A stretch of 64,000 nucleotides of DNA. Origin: Rhizobium glycinendophyticum (GTDB lineage: Bacteria > Pseudomonadota > Alphaproteobacteria > Rhizobiales > Rhizobiaceae). Location of the stretch: the NCBI RefSeq assembly GCF_006443685.1, contig NZ_VFYP01000003.1, positions 310,001 through 374,000 on the forward strand, in the 5' to 3' direction. Shown piece after piece: positions 18,301 to 26,646 of the stretch; within the stretch, counting starts at the first letter, position 1; every line of letters starts with the position of its first letter. Made by a program: the position numbers and the translations under genes. The notes beneath the pieces were generated by a model. It was not told the DNA's origin. It worked only from the letters and a program-made list of their open reading frames with translations, and searched no databases.

Positions 18301-18639
18301 GGCGGACACTGGCTGTTTGGAGCGCCCTTCTCCGCAACTTCGATGATCGGCTTCATCGCACTCGCCGGCATCATCGTGCGCAACTCCATCCTGCTCGTCG
18401 ACTTCATCAGACACGCAGACCATGGAGATCGAAAGCTCACGGAGGTACTGATTGAGGCCGGCTCGGTGCGATTCAAGCCGATCCTCCTGACCGCGCTCGC
18501 CGCGATCATTGGGGCGGCGGTAATTCTCACCGATCCGATCTTCCAGGGTCTCGCCATCTCGCTTCTCTTCGGCCTGATCTCTTCGACCCTGCTTACGGTG
18601 CTGGTGATCCCCGCAATCTATCGTGTCTTGCGAACTTGA
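15394..18639 (+). CDS. RND efflux pump, inner-membrane subunit
   Basis: 1081-residue AcrB/MdtB-type resistance-nodulation-division transporter, a proton antiporter in the inner membrane. It shows the two-fold repeat: a membrane helix near residue 35, a large periplasmic loop, a helix bundle around 370-530, a second periplasmic loop, and a second bundle around 910-1075. The proton-relay motif GILVDDAIVVIENI is present in the fourth helix (about residue 430-443). Length is normal. The 3' end contains a TGT-N12-ACA sequence that may serve the downstream bch operon. Substrate unknown. Confidence 0.92.
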   Translation: MTDPIKHNPGAPAADDAPMTALGIAGNLTRFFIRSPLTPLFLIAALAFGLVALMSLPREEEPQISVPMVDITVQAPGLKADDAEKLITEPLETIVKSINGVEHIYSRSMDNRVVVTARFLVGTSPDAAVLRVHDKVRANMDRIPVGIAEPKVVGRGIDDVAIATLTFQPVSSAGDRISSNDLTRIAREVRNEIAKVDNVGLTYLVGETSEILRVSPQPERLALYGITLQQLAAKVSGANSAMPAGQVRANGQQIDIMAGETLSTPAEIGNLLLTARDGRPVYVRDVATIAFATDTSDALVASVRKSGTTIERVPAVTLAIAKRAGANAVVVSEAVMQRVEALKGKLIPDEVAVEVTRDYGETANDKANELLYHLGLATVSIIALVWLAIGRREALVVAIVIPITILLTLFASWLMGYTLNRVSLFALIFSIGILVDDAIVVIENIARHWGMGDQRSRRRSAVEAVAEVGNPTIVATLTVVAALLPMLFVSGMMGPYMSPIPANASAAMVFSFFVAVIVTPWLMLKVAGNPPHHEHGADHETGGRLGGLYARVARPILASKTRSWAFLSVVGLLTLGSLSLFYTKHVTVKLLPFDNKSELQVSIDLPEGSTMEATDAVAQAVARLVLDLPEVTSVQTHAATAAPYNFNGLVRQSYMRSASYQGDVAINLTPKGDRDRTSHEIALEIRNRIKTIKMPDGTSLKVVEPPPGPPVMATLLAEIYGPTPSIRRAVAAKVETAFRSVPFIVDIDNSYGVEAPRKRLTVSTDDAEFYRVEESDVFDTISILSNGKTIGYSHRGDGHPPIPIRLERPRKDKVIDERYLSTPMPANVLPGDRGVVELGDVVRVTDEMTELPIFRHNGMNAEMVTAELAGSFEAPLYGMLAVQQAIDAQDWTGLPKPIIALHGQPQTENQPALLWDGEWEVTWVTFRDMGAAFMVALLGIYILVVAQFGSFKIPLVILTPVPLTFIGILGGHWLFGAPFSATSMIGFIALAGIIVRNSILLVDFIRHADHGDRKLTEVLIEAGSVRFKPILLTALAAIIGAAVILTDPIFQGLAISLLFGLISSTLLTVLVIPAIYRVLRT

Positions 18640-18641
18640 CA
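18624..18641. promoter_or_regulatory. PpsR/CrtJ box, distal copy for bchI
   Basis: TGT-N12-ACA (TGT 18624-18626, ACA 18639-18641) running over the RND pump stop codon. The flanks TTG-ACA match other boxes here. It is centred 139 bases upstream of the box at 18763-18780; PpsR/CrtJ can bind distant paired sites, but a chance match within coding sequence is possible. Confidence 0.5.
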
Positions 18642-18762
18642 CAAGCCGATTGAGCAAAAGCGTCAGGACGCAGTCCTATCGCGCCCTGATCAGGTGCAAA
18701 GGCAGGTTGTTCAACGCCTCGATTTAATTTCATCCGACCCTCTTCAACAAGCCTCAAAAAAG

Positions 18763-18780
18763 TGTAAACATTAGTTGACA
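18763..18780. promoter_or_regulatory. PpsR/CrtJ box of the bchI operon
   Basis: TGTAAACATTAGTTGACA, a full TGT-N12-ACA palindrome, 21 bases before the bchI start. The embedded TTGACA could act as a -35 box, though no good -10 follows at the right distance. Confidence 0.8.
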
Positions 18781-18801
18781 CTCAAAGCTGAGGCAGATCC
18801 G

Positions 18802-19839
18802 TTGGCTCAACCGTTTCCGTTCGCCGCCATTGTTGCGCAAGAGGATATGAAAAAGGCCCTGCTGATGGCGGCCGTCGAGCCGCTGCTGGGTGGCGTGCTG
18901 ATTTTTGGCGACCGGGGCACCGGCAAATCAACGGCTGTCCGGGCGCTTGCAGAACTTCTGCCGCGCATCGAAACCCGCACCGGTTGTCGCTACAACTGCC
19001 TTCCAGCCGAGCCACAAGCCGCCTGCCCAATCTGTTCTCCGGATGGCGACGGCAAACGCCCGCCGATCACAAAACGTCGTGCACCGATGATCGACTTGCC
19101 TCTTGGAGCAACCGAAGACCGGATCTGCGGCGCGCTCGACATCGAAAAGGCGTTGGTGGCAGGCGAAAAGCATTTTGAGCCGGGGCTGCTGGCAGCAGCC
19201 AATAGGGGCTTTCTGTACATTGATGAGGTCAACCTTCTCGAAGATCACCTTGTCGACCTCCTGCTCGATGCAGCCGCCTCCGGCGTCAATGTCGTGGAGC
19301 GCGAAGGCCTCAGCATCCGCCATGCCGCACGCTTCGTCCTCGTTGGCTCCGGCAATCCGGAAGAAGGCGATCTGCGCCCCCAATTGCTTGATCGCTTCGG
19401 CCTCTCTGTCGAAGTCCGCACCATCGAGGACCTCCCGCAGCGCATCGATGTCATCCGGCGACGGGATGCCTACGAGACCGATCCGGAGGCCTTCTGCAAG
19501 AGCTGGGCGAAGCGGGATGCCTCGATCGGCAACCGGGTTGTTGCCGCCCGCAGGATCCTACGCGACGTCGAGATCCCCGACCACGTCGTGATGCGGATGT
19601 CGCAGCTTTGCTTGCGCCTTGGCATTGACGGGATGCGCGGCGAACTGACTCTGATGCGCGCCTGCCGCGCGGCAGCAGCACTGTCCGGCAGCCGAACCGT
19701 CACCTGGAACGACGTCGCGGAGATCGCCCCCATGGTGCTGTGCCACCGCCTGCGCCGCGATCCACTCGACGATGCCGGTTCGACACCACGCATCGAGCGG
19801 GCGCTTGCAACTGTCGATGCCGGCTACGGCCATGGCTGA
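18802..19839 (+). CDS. bchI: Magnesium chelatase ATPase subunit I
   Basis: 345-residue AAA+ ATPase subunit that with BchD and BchH inserts Mg2+ into protoporphyrin IX, the first committed step of bacteriochlorophyll synthesis. Walker A is GDRGTGKS (residues 36-43); a Walker B-like GFLYIDEVNLL and the sensor region GSGNPEEGDLRPQLLDRFGL follow. I chose TTG 18802, which has GAGG 8 bases upstream and gives the usual N-terminus (AQPFPFAAIVAQEDMKKALL); the TTG at 18775 lies inside the PpsR box. It overlaps bchD by 8 bases. Confidence 0.95.
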   Translation: MAQPFPFAAIVAQEDMKKALLMAAVEPLLGGVLIFGDRGTGKSTAVRALAELLPRIETRTGCRYNCLPAEPQAACPICSPDGDGKRPPITKRRAPMIDLPLGATEDRICGALDIEKALVAGEKHFEPGLLAAANRGFLYIDEVNLLEDHLVDLLLDAAASGVNVVEREGLSIRHAARFVLVGSGNPEEGDLRPQLLDRFGLSVEVRTIEDLPQRIDVIRRRDAYETDPEAFCKSWAKRDASIGNRVVAARRILRDVEIPDHVVMRMSQLCLRLGIDGMRGELTLMRACRAAAALSGSRTVTWNDVAEIAPMVLCHRLRRDPLDDAGSTPRIERALATVDAGYGHG

Positions 19840-21724
19840 ACTCGGCCCCCACGAAGCCTTTGATCTGGCGTTGGCGAAACACGGTGCCGAACAATGGGCC
19901 GATGCACTTCTTGCCGCAGACATACTTCGCTGGGGAGGCCACCGGATCGGCGGAATCTGGCTGACGGCGCGGGCCGGTGGCGTCAGGGACGCATTTCTCA
20001 ATCATCTCGGATCGATAATTGGGTCACAGGATCGCTGGACACGCCTGCCACCGGGAAGTTCGCTCAGCAATCTCGTCGGCGGTGTCGATATCGCTGCCAC
20101 CGCGGCACTGGGAACGCTGGTGCGCCAGCCCGGTCTCCTCTGGCGTGCGAGGACTAGCCTCCTGCTGATCCCGATGGCGGAACGCCTGGACCCCACGCTC
20201 GCGGCCATAGTCGGCACAGCCATGGACCGCCAGGCAGACGGCGGGATGTGCATTCTCGCGCTCGACGAGTCGATTGAAGACGACGACATCCTGCCGATTT
20301 CGATTGCCGATCGCCTCGCGCTGCGCGTTGACCTGCATGCTGTCGCCTGGCATCACGTGACGGAGACGTCCACGGCCGGAGCCGCATCGCTCGCGACATT
20401 ACCCCGGTTTGCAATCGAAAACTGGACCTCGGTCACCATCAATGACGCGACCCTGACATCGCTTAGCGCCCTTGCGCAGTCTAGCCGTCACAGTTCGCTG
20501 CGCATCCTGCGCAACCTCGTTCAGGTGGCTAAAATTCTCGCCCATATCGACGGTCGGGATACGGTCAACGACACCGATGCGTTGACGGCGCTCCGCCTAT
20601 GTCTGGGGCTACGACTTACCCCATCCTCGCAGGACCAGCCACCCGAACCGGACGGTGGCGAGCCTCCACCGCAGGCACAGGCAGGCGAGCAGGATCAGCC
20701 CGCGGCACCGACCGAAACACCGCGTGCCGAAGCACCACCCTCAGACAACACAGCCGAGCCTGCGCCTTCCCGCCTCGACGTCCTGACGGAACTGCTCGCG
20801 GCTGTGCAGGCGGGCTCCCTCTCGGGTAACCCGCTGCTTCTTTCCTCCGAGCGCCCGTCGCGTGAAAAGAGACGCTCCGGCAAGTCCGGCAGCGAACGCA
20901 AGAACGCCCGGCGCGGCCGTCCCTTCGGCCTCGGTCTTTCACCCCCCTATCCGGACGCACGCCCCGGCATCGTGGCAACGCTGCGTGCTGCAGCACCCTG
21001 GCAGAGGACGAGGGCAGCCCAACGAGCGCATATCGCAGCAACCGCCACTCTCACGGCGGCCGACGGCCTGCCGTCAGCGACGGTCCCACCCCCCGCCCCG
21101 CCGCGCGCCTACGTGACCCGCGACGATTTCCGCTATCAGCGCCTGCGTCATGCCGCCCCCTCCACCGCCATCTTCGTCGTCGACGCATCCGGCTCCACCG
21201 CGCTGGAGCGCCTGGGTGAAACCAAGGGTGCGATCGAACATCTGCTGGCGCGCTGTTACGTGAGGCGCGACGAGGTTGCGCTCATTGCCTTTCGCGGCAC
21301 GAGCGCGGATGTCCTCCTGCCGCCGACCCGCTCGCTCGTCGCCGCCAAACGTAAACTCGCGGCCCTACCGGGTGGCGGTCCGACACCATTGGCGTCCGGT
21401 CTGCAGAAGGGACTTGAACTTGCACTTGCCGTGAGGCGACGCGGGAGCACGCCCATACTGGTGCTTTTGACCGACGGCAGCGGCAATGTTGCACTTGATG
21501 GAACGCCTGACCGCGCCCGCGCCGCGGAAGAATTGACGCGCCTTGCCCGTCTCTACAAGTCGAATGGGTTGAAGACCGTCTGCATCGATATCGCTCGGCG
21601 TCCGCGTGACAGCGTGGCCGCCCTTGCCCGCGCACTCGGAGCCGACCTGCACCTGCTGCGTCAAGCGGAAGCAAGGGGCCTGTCCGACCTTGTCGACACC
21701 TCGATGAGGGAGGCCAATCGATGA
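19832..21724 (+). CDS. bchD: Magnesium chelatase subunit D
   Basis: 630-residue partner of BchI in the Mg-chelatase motor complex. It has a degenerate AAA+ N-terminal half without a working Walker A, a proline/acid-rich linker (about residues 275-320) and a C-terminal integrin-I/VWA-like domain with the metal-site motif DASGS (about 451-455) and later LTDGSGN. Start ATG 19832 overlaps the bchI end by 8 bases, showing coupling; the longer reading from 19772 lies inside bchI. It overlaps bchO by 4 bases (ATGA). Confidence 0.94.
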   Translation: MAELGPHEAFDLALAKHGAEQWADALLAADILRWGGHRIGGIWLTARAGGVRDAFLNHLGSIIGSQDRWTRLPPGSSLSNLVGGVDIAATAALGTLVRQPGLLWRARTSLLLIPMAERLDPTLAAIVGTAMDRQADGGMCILALDESIEDDDILPISIADRLALRVDLHAVAWHHVTETSTAGAASLATLPRFAIENWTSVTINDATLTSLSALAQSSRHSSLRILRNLVQVAKILAHIDGRDTVNDTDALTALRLCLGLRLTPSSQDQPPEPDGGEPPPQAQAGEQDQPAAPTETPRAEAPPSDNTAEPAPSRLDVLTELLAAVQAGSLSGNPLLLSSERPSREKRRSGKSGSERKNARRGRPFGLGLSPPYPDARPGIVATLRAAAPWQRTRAAQRAHIAATATLTAADGLPSATVPPPAPPRAYVTRDDFRYQRLRHAAPSTAIFVVDASGSTALERLGETKGAIEHLLARCYVRRDEVALIAFRGTSADVLLPPTRSLVAAKRKLAALPGGGPTPLASGLQKGLELALAVRRRGSTPILVLLTDGSGNVALDGTPDRARAAEELTRLARLYKSNGLKTVCIDIARRPRDSVAALARALGADLHLLRQAEARGLSDLVDTSMREANR

Positions 21725-22629
21725 ACCGCCGACGCGAATGGCTCGACTGGGAAACCGACGGACGCAACTGGCCGAACCGATCGGCGAGCCAGTTCATCAG
21801 CACTGCGGACTATCACTGGCATGTCCAGATCGCCGGTCCGCAAGACGCGCCGATGATCCTGATGCTGCATGGAACCGGTGCGGCCTCGCATTCCTGGCGC
21901 CAGTTCCTGCCGCGATTGTCGAAGCGTTTTCGCGTCGTCGCTCCCGACCTGCCCTGCCATGGCTTCACGCACCCGCGCGGTCATGCCGACCTCTCCCTGC
22001 CCGGCATGGTCCAGGCGCTGTCTGATCTGTTGGCGACGCTTCATCGGGGGCCGGCCGTTATTATCGGTCACTCCGCAGGGGCCGCGATCGCCGTCACTCT
22101 TGCCGCCAGACAAATGACGACCCTGCCCCGTCATGTCATCGGCATCAATGGCGCCTATCTCCCCATTCGTGGCAACGCGCTGTTTTCCCCCATGGCGAAG
22201 GCTCTGTTCGCCAATCCTTTTTCCGCCTCGATGTTCTCACTGCTGTCGCGCGTCACACCGCTCGGCGGCAACCTGCTCTCCGCCACCGGATCGCGGATCG
22301 ACGAGGAGGGGAAGGCCATCTACTCGATGCTGCTCGGCTCGTCGGGCCATGTCCATGGCGCACTCGGCATGATGGCAGCCTGGGACCTCACCCGCTTCGA
22401 CGCGACGCTGCGTCGCCTGGCATTTCCCATGACGTTGATCGCCGCCCGGGACGATCCCATGGTGCCGCCAGAGAATTCGAACCATGCGGCAAAGCTGGCA
22501 GAGGGTAGTCGCCTCGTCTCGAGCGCAAACGGCGGCCACCTCCTGCACGAGTGCCAGGCCGAGCGCGTGGTTGAGTGGATTGACAAGGCGATCGGCGAAC
22601 AACGGCCGAACGGAGTGGATGCAGCATGA
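21721..22629 (+). CDS. bchO: Alpha/beta hydrolase, Mg-chelatase-associated BchO
   Basis: 302-residue alpha/beta hydrolase with an oxyanion region LMLHGTGAASHSWR and nucleophile elbow GHSAGA (about residues 116-121), a likely acid in ARDDPMVPP and a late His in NGGHLLHE. BchO is regularly encoded beside bchID; its function is not firmly known, though a role in Mg-chelation or intermediate handling is assumed. Coupled by ATGA to bchD upstream and to crtI downstream. Confidence 0.88.
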   Translation: MNRRREWLDWETDGRNWPNRSASQFISTADYHWHVQIAGPQDAPMILMLHGTGAASHSWRQFLPRLSKRFRVVAPDLPCHGFTHPRGHADLSLPGMVQALSDLLATLHRGPAVIIGHSAGAAIAVTLAARQMTTLPRHVIGINGAYLPIRGNALFSPMAKALFANPFSASMFSLLSRVTPLGGNLLSATGSRIDEEGKAIYSMLLGSSGHVHGALGMMAAWDLTRFDATLRRLAFPMTLIAARDDPMVPPENSNHAAKLAEGSRLVSSANGGHLLHECQAERVVEWIDKAIGEQRPNGVDAA

Positions 22630-24194
22630 ACATCTCCAGCCGCTTCCCTACACCCGCAAGACCACAGGCCGACACGCGCCCCCATGCCGCGATCATCGGC
22701 GCCGGCGTGGGAGGCCTGGCCACCGGCGCGCTCCTCGGCGCCAAGGGCTACCGCGTGACCATCCTCGACCCGCTCGACCAGCCGGGCGGACGAGCATACG
22801 CACATCGCCAGGACGGCTTCACCTTCGATGCCGGCCCCACCATCATCACGGCCCCCTGGCTGTTCGAAAACCTCTGGCGCGACTGTGGCGGCAAGCTTGA
22901 GGACGATGTCGACCTGAGACCGAACACGCCCTTTTACCAGGTGCGTTTCGACGACGGGACGATCTTTGACTATTCCGGTGACCAAGTCGCTATGGAGGCG
23001 CAGATCGCAGAAATTGAGCCGCGCGATGTCATGGGCTATCGCAGCTTTCTCGACGAAAGCCGCCGGATCTACGAAGTGGCCTTCGAGCAATTGGCCCACA
23101 AGCCCTTCCACAGCCTATTGTTCACCGCAAAGACCCTGGCACGTCTGGTGAAACTCGGCGGATACCGCTCGGTCTACTCCGTGGTCTCCAGTCATTTCCG
23201 CAGCGACAAACTCCGGACCCTGTTCTCCTTCCACCCGCTGCTGATCGGCGGCAATCCCTTCTCCGCGACCTCCTTCTATTGCCTGATCGCGCATCTGGAA
23301 GGCAAATACGGCGTGCACCACGCGGTCGGGGGAACGAACGCTCTCGTTCGGGGGATCGCCAGCCTGGTCACCCGCAATGGCGGGCAAATCCGGCTGGGTC
23401 AAACAGTCACCGAAATCGAGACGGAGGGACGCCGTGCCAGCGGCGTTCGCCTTGCCTCGGGTGAGCGCATCTCCGCCGACATCGTCATCTCCAATGCGGA
23501 CCCGGCGACCACCTATGGCAAACTGCTCAAGACCTATCCGCGCCGCCGCTGGACAGACGTGAAGATTGACCGCGGCGATTATTCCATGAGCCTCTTCGTC
23601 TGGTACTTCGGCACGAACCGCCGCTATGACGAAGTCAAGCACCACACGATGATCTTCGGTCCTCGCTACAAGGGTCTACTGGACGACATCTTCCGCGAGC
23701 GTCGGCTGGCAGAGGATTTCAGCCTCTATCTGCACCGCCCTACTGCAAGTGATCCCAGCTTGGCACCAGAGGGCGGCGATGCCTTCTACGTGCTGAGCCC
23801 TGTGCCCAACCTCGCCGGAAACACAGACTGGGCAGTCGAAGCCGAACGCTATCGGCGGCGGATCGAAAAGCGGCTGGAAGAGACCATGCTTCCGGGCCTG
23901 TCGCGTCACATCGTCTCCTCATTGATCGCCACCCCCCTCGACTTCCGCGACCGCCTGCTTTCCTGGCAAGGAGCGGCCTTCGCGCTGGAACCGAAACTGC
24001 TTCAGAGTGCGTGGTTCCGGCCACACAATAAAAGCGAAGAACTGGACAATCTGTACCTCTGCGGTGCCGGAACGCATCCGGGTGCCGGTCTGCCCGGCGT
24101 CGTCTCGTCCGCTCGCATCGTGGCCGACCTCGTGCCGGCCCCTGCCACATTCGTGACAGGCGTTGAGGGTGCGACCAGAGGACAAGCGTCATGA
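22626..24194 (+). CDS. crtI: Phytoene desaturase
   Basis: 522-residue flavin-dependent desaturase converting phytoene to neurosporene or lycopene by successive dehydrogenations. The N-terminal dinucleotide-binding motif is AAIIGAGVGGLATGALLGAKG (about residues 21-41), with the family C-terminal motif NLYLCGAGTHPGAGLPGVVSSA (about 475-496). The ATG overlaps the bchO stop, and its end overlaps crtB by ATGA. The closely related CrtD lies on the other strand at 26.4-28.0 kb; CrtI is assigned here by its pairing with crtB and the AGTHPGAGLPG ending. How many desaturation steps it performs cannot be read from sequence. Confidence 0.93.
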   Translation: MNISSRFPTPARPQADTRPHAAIIGAGVGGLATGALLGAKGYRVTILDPLDQPGGRAYAHRQDGFTFDAGPTIITAPWLFENLWRDCGGKLEDDVDLRPNTPFYQVRFDDGTIFDYSGDQVAMEAQIAEIEPRDVMGYRSFLDESRRIYEVAFEQLAHKPFHSLLFTAKTLARLVKLGGYRSVYSVVSSHFRSDKLRTLFSFHPLLIGGNPFSATSFYCLIAHLEGKYGVHHAVGGTNALVRGIASLVTRNGGQIRLGQTVTEIETEGRRASGVRLASGERISADIVISNADPATTYGKLLKTYPRRRWTDVKIDRGDYSMSLFVWYFGTNRRYDEVKHHTMIFGPRYKGLLDDIFRERRLAEDFSLYLHRPTASDPSLAPEGGDAFYVLSPVPNLAGNTDWAVEAERYRRRIEKRLEETMLPGLSRHIVSSLIATPLDFRDRLLSWQGAAFALEPKLLQSAWFRPHNKSEELDNLYLCGAGTHPGAGLPGVVSSARIVADLVPAPATFVTGVEGATRGQAS

Positions 24195-25363
24195 CGGCGT
24201 CCGAGATTTCGCTCCAGGTCGGCAGAGAAAGTGGGCACCTCGCCCGCCCGCTGGCCCGCCGACCGGTGATCCTGAATTATGGCTTTTCCGGCGAGGTGGA
24301 GGACGAAAAGGCCTGCTCCGCCGCCATCCGCCGTGGCTCCAAATCCTTTCATCTGGCCTCACTGATGTTACCGTCGCCTACCCGCCAGGCGGCCCGAGCG
24401 CTCTATGCTTTCTGCCGCCATTCCGACGATTTGATCGATGCCCCTCGCAGCGGTCATTCGGCGCTGCAGCGCCTGCGTCTGCGACTGGATCAGATCTATG
24501 CCGGCGACCCGGCGCCCTTTGCCTGTGACCGCGCCTTTGCCAGGGCCGTCGAAGAACATGGCATTCCCAAACCCGTGGTCGAGGCCCTGCTCGACGGCTT
24601 TGCAATGGATCTCGACGGTCGGCGCTATCAGACCCTTGACGAGTTGAAGAGTTATGCAACCTGTGTCGCCGCAAGTGTCGGCCTGATGATGGCCGCCGTC
24701 ATGGGCGTCAGCGATCGTTTCGCCCTGGCGCGGGCAGCCGATCTCGGCCTTGCGATGCAACTTACCAATATCGCCCGCGACGTCGGCGAAGACGCGCGCA
24801 ATGGTCGGCTCTATCTGCCGCTCGACTGGCTCTCCGATCACGGCATCGAGGCAGACGCCTTCCTGGGCGATCCGCGGTTCTCCCCGGCGCTCGGCGATGT
24901 TGTCCGAAAGTTGCTGCACGAAGCCGACCGCCATTACCGGTTGGGACATGCCGGCATCGCCTCTCTTCCGCCCGCCTGTCGGCACGCCATCCGGACTGCG
25001 GCCCTGGTCTATGAGGAAATCGGCACTGCAATCGCCGCAAACGGCTTCGACAGCATCACGCACCGGGCGCGAACAGCGCTTGGCCGTAAGCTGACGCTGC
25101 TGGTCAGGGCACGTCGTCCAGATTGCCGCCTGGCAATTGGCGGTCATGTCTCACTGCAATCCCCCGCAGACTCCGCCTCTGCAAGCTTGGTTTCCCTGGC
25201 GAGCGCAGCGGCGGCAACCGTTGCTCCGCGTCAGTTCGCCGAACAAACAGAGGGCACTGCTGGGAGGCTGACCGCAATCCTCCTGCGGCTCCAGACCCAG
25301 GCAAGAGAGGAGCGCGACCTTCGCCGCCTCGCGGCCCGGGAGAAGGCGGCGAGCCTTGCTTGA
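24191..25363 (+). CDS. crtB: Phytoene synthase, with long C-terminal tail
   Basis: 390-residue squalene/phytoene synthase that joins two geranylgeranyl diphosphates head to head. The two Asp-rich sites are CRHSDDLID (about residues 75-83) and LTNIARDVGEDARNGRLYLP (about 193-212). The last about 60 residues (Ala/Arg-rich, with QTQAREERDLRRLAAREKAA) go beyond the usual 330-345-residue family length and look like a coiled or helical tail; its role is unknown. Coupled by ATGA with crtI, and overlapped at its 3' end by a small membrane-protein gene. Confidence 0.93.
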   Translation: MTASEISLQVGRESGHLARPLARRPVILNYGFSGEVEDEKACSAAIRRGSKSFHLASLMLPSPTRQAARALYAFCRHSDDLIDAPRSGHSALQRLRLRLDQIYAGDPAPFACDRAFARAVEEHGIPKPVVEALLDGFAMDLDGRRYQTLDELKSYATCVAASVGLMMAAVMGVSDRFALARAADLGLAMQLTNIARDVGEDARNGRLYLPLDWLSDHGIEADAFLGDPRFSPALGDVVRKLLHEADRHYRLGHAGIASLPPACRHAIRTAALVYEEIGTAIAANGFDSITHRARTALGRKLTLLVRARRPDCRLAIGGHVSLQSPADSASASLVSLASAAAATVAPRQFAEQTEGTAGRLTAILLRLQTQAREERDLRRLAAREKAASLA

Positions 25364-25523
25364 GCATTATTTCGGATTGATCGAAGCCCTCTTTGTCTTC
25401 GGACTGGCCGTTGCATTTTACATCTGGCAGATGCGCGACCTGAAGAAAGAGAATACCAAAGCGCGGAAGGCCGACAAGCATCGCCCGCCGGAGAACACCG
25501 ACATCGCGGGCGGCGGCCCCTGA
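25356..25523 (+). CDS. Small single-span membrane protein downstream of crtB
   Basis: 55-residue reading frame, TTG start at 25356 overlapping the crtB end by 8 bases, stop at 25521-25523. It begins MLEHYFGLIEALFVFGLAV, giving one membrane helix (about residues 8-25), followed by a positively charged tail (MRDLKKENTKARKADKHR) that would lie in the cytoplasm. The purine-rich GGAGAAGGCGG upstream could act as a loose ribosome binding site. Overlap with crtB, good coding character and the helix-plus-basic-tail pattern support a real gene. I recall similar short genes at this position in other photosynthesis clusters but cannot verify this. Function unknown; possibly a carotenoid-enzyme anchor or LH assembly aid. 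Confidence 0.6.
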   Translation: MLEHYFGLIEALFVFGLAVAFYIWQMRDLKKENTKARKADKHRPPENTDIAGGGP

Positions 25524-25566
25524 AACGATCTTGCCAACCTGATCGGAGGGCGTGCTGTCGCAAACT

Positions 25567-26646
25567 TCAACCACGGCGTGGCATCCGGAACGGCAGCATC
25601 AGGCGCACCAACGGCATCGACAGCCGACGACAATCCAGCGTCTCGTGCATCATCAGGAGCGTCTCTCCGTCCAAAACGGTTTCGACGAGCGAGCGGCGAT
25701 AGAACGGGCTGTCCTCCAACCGCCGTACGAGTTCAGGAGATGACCCGTCCGCTACGGCGACCCCGCCCCCGACGCCCCAAAACCCGCGCGGCAAGGTCTG
25801 GCGTCGAGGTAGGTCGAATTCGTGCAGATCCCCTTCACGGGAAAAGCGCAAACCCAACCGTTGCTCACCACCGCCGACAGCCAAGGCATCGTAAGTCAGA
25901 ACGGCGCCGCCATCAGCGGCAGCACCCCGGGCCCAATCCCATCCAATGAAATCCTGCTCAAGAGGACGGTCACCCCAATTCGTGTCACGATACCCCTCGC
26001 CCGACCATCCCCCATTTGAGAAGGCTCCGCCAGTCACTTCGACACGCGCAGACGGCATGCTCGGCGACCAATGATGGCGACCGTGATCGTCGAGGCGAAA
26101 GACGTGCGTCGGCAGAAATCGTGGCGTCAGGACCATCTGACCACGCATGCGTCTGGGCCAAAGCCGCTGGCCGGGCCAGGGCAGGAAAACTTCGTCGAAC
26201 GAGATCCGCAAGTCACCATCCTCAAGCGAAAGGCTGCTTCTGCCGATCTGCAGGTGGTTGGCGCTGCGCGTCACCGCCGCCCGACTCCGTTCGGTCATTG
26301 CCCACGCATGTCCATCGGGTCCGTACAAAGCAACGTTAAAAGCGACATGGTTTTCGGGCTCCGCCCGTCCCGACCAGTGGTAATAGGGCGAGAAGACTGA
26401 GCCGACGAAGGCGATCACCGTGAAGGCGAATTGCCCGCAATCGCTGGTCCCGTCGGCATACCACCAGCGATAACCGCCCGCCGGGACATGCCCGCCGAAT
26501 CCCTGTCCTGCTGGATCAAGGCTGCGGCCAGCATGCCCGATAGTGCCGCCATCGGTATGCCCGGTCCCGGATGCACGCTGCCGCCGGCCAGATAAAGGCC
26601 CGGCACCGGCCCCTGCGTGCCCGGGCGCTGGAACGAGGCCATCCAT
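25567..26646 (-). CDS. crtC: Carotenoid 1,2-hydratase
   Basis: Hydroxyneurosporene synthase, adding water to the 1,2 double bond of neurosporene/lycopene ends. The homologous part starts at about 26499 (GFGGHVPAGGYRWWYADG) and continues with TVIAFVGSVFSPYYHWSG to the end; about 310 residues, normal length. In this frame no ATG, GTG or TTG lies near that point: the first is ATG 26646, which would add about 49 extra residues that are crtD read in another frame and has no ribosome binding site. So the start is unsettled (26646, a rare start codon nearer 26500, or a frameshift in the crtD/crtC junction). It overlaps crtD heavily. Confidence 0.8.
   Translation of the reverse strand: MDGLVPAPGHAGAGAGPLSGRRQRASGTGHTDGGTIGHAGRSLDPAGQGFGGHVPAGGYRWWYADGTSDCGQFAFTVIAFVGSVFSPYYHWSGRAEPENHVAFNVALYGPDGHAWAMTERSRAAVTRSANHLQIGRSSLSLEDGDLRISFDEVFLPWPGQRLWPRRMRGQMVLTPRFLPTHVFRLDDHGRHHWSPSMPSARVEVTGGAFSNGGWSGEGYRDTNWGDRPLEQDFIGWDWARGAAADGGAVLTYDALAVGGGEQRLGLRFSREGDLHEFDLPRRQTLPRGFWGVGGGVAVADGSSPELVRRLEDSPFYRRSLVETVLDGETLLMMHETLDCRRLSMPLVRLMLPFRMPRRG

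Noticed and set aside
16924..18657. 577-residue minus-strand frame opposite the RND pump
   Set aside because: Mirror frame of a real gene with Asp/Arg/His-rich low-complexity composition; no support.
18640..18760. Possible terminator after the RND pump
   Set aside because: The inverted matches around 18700-18755 are imperfect and no T-run follows a stable stem.
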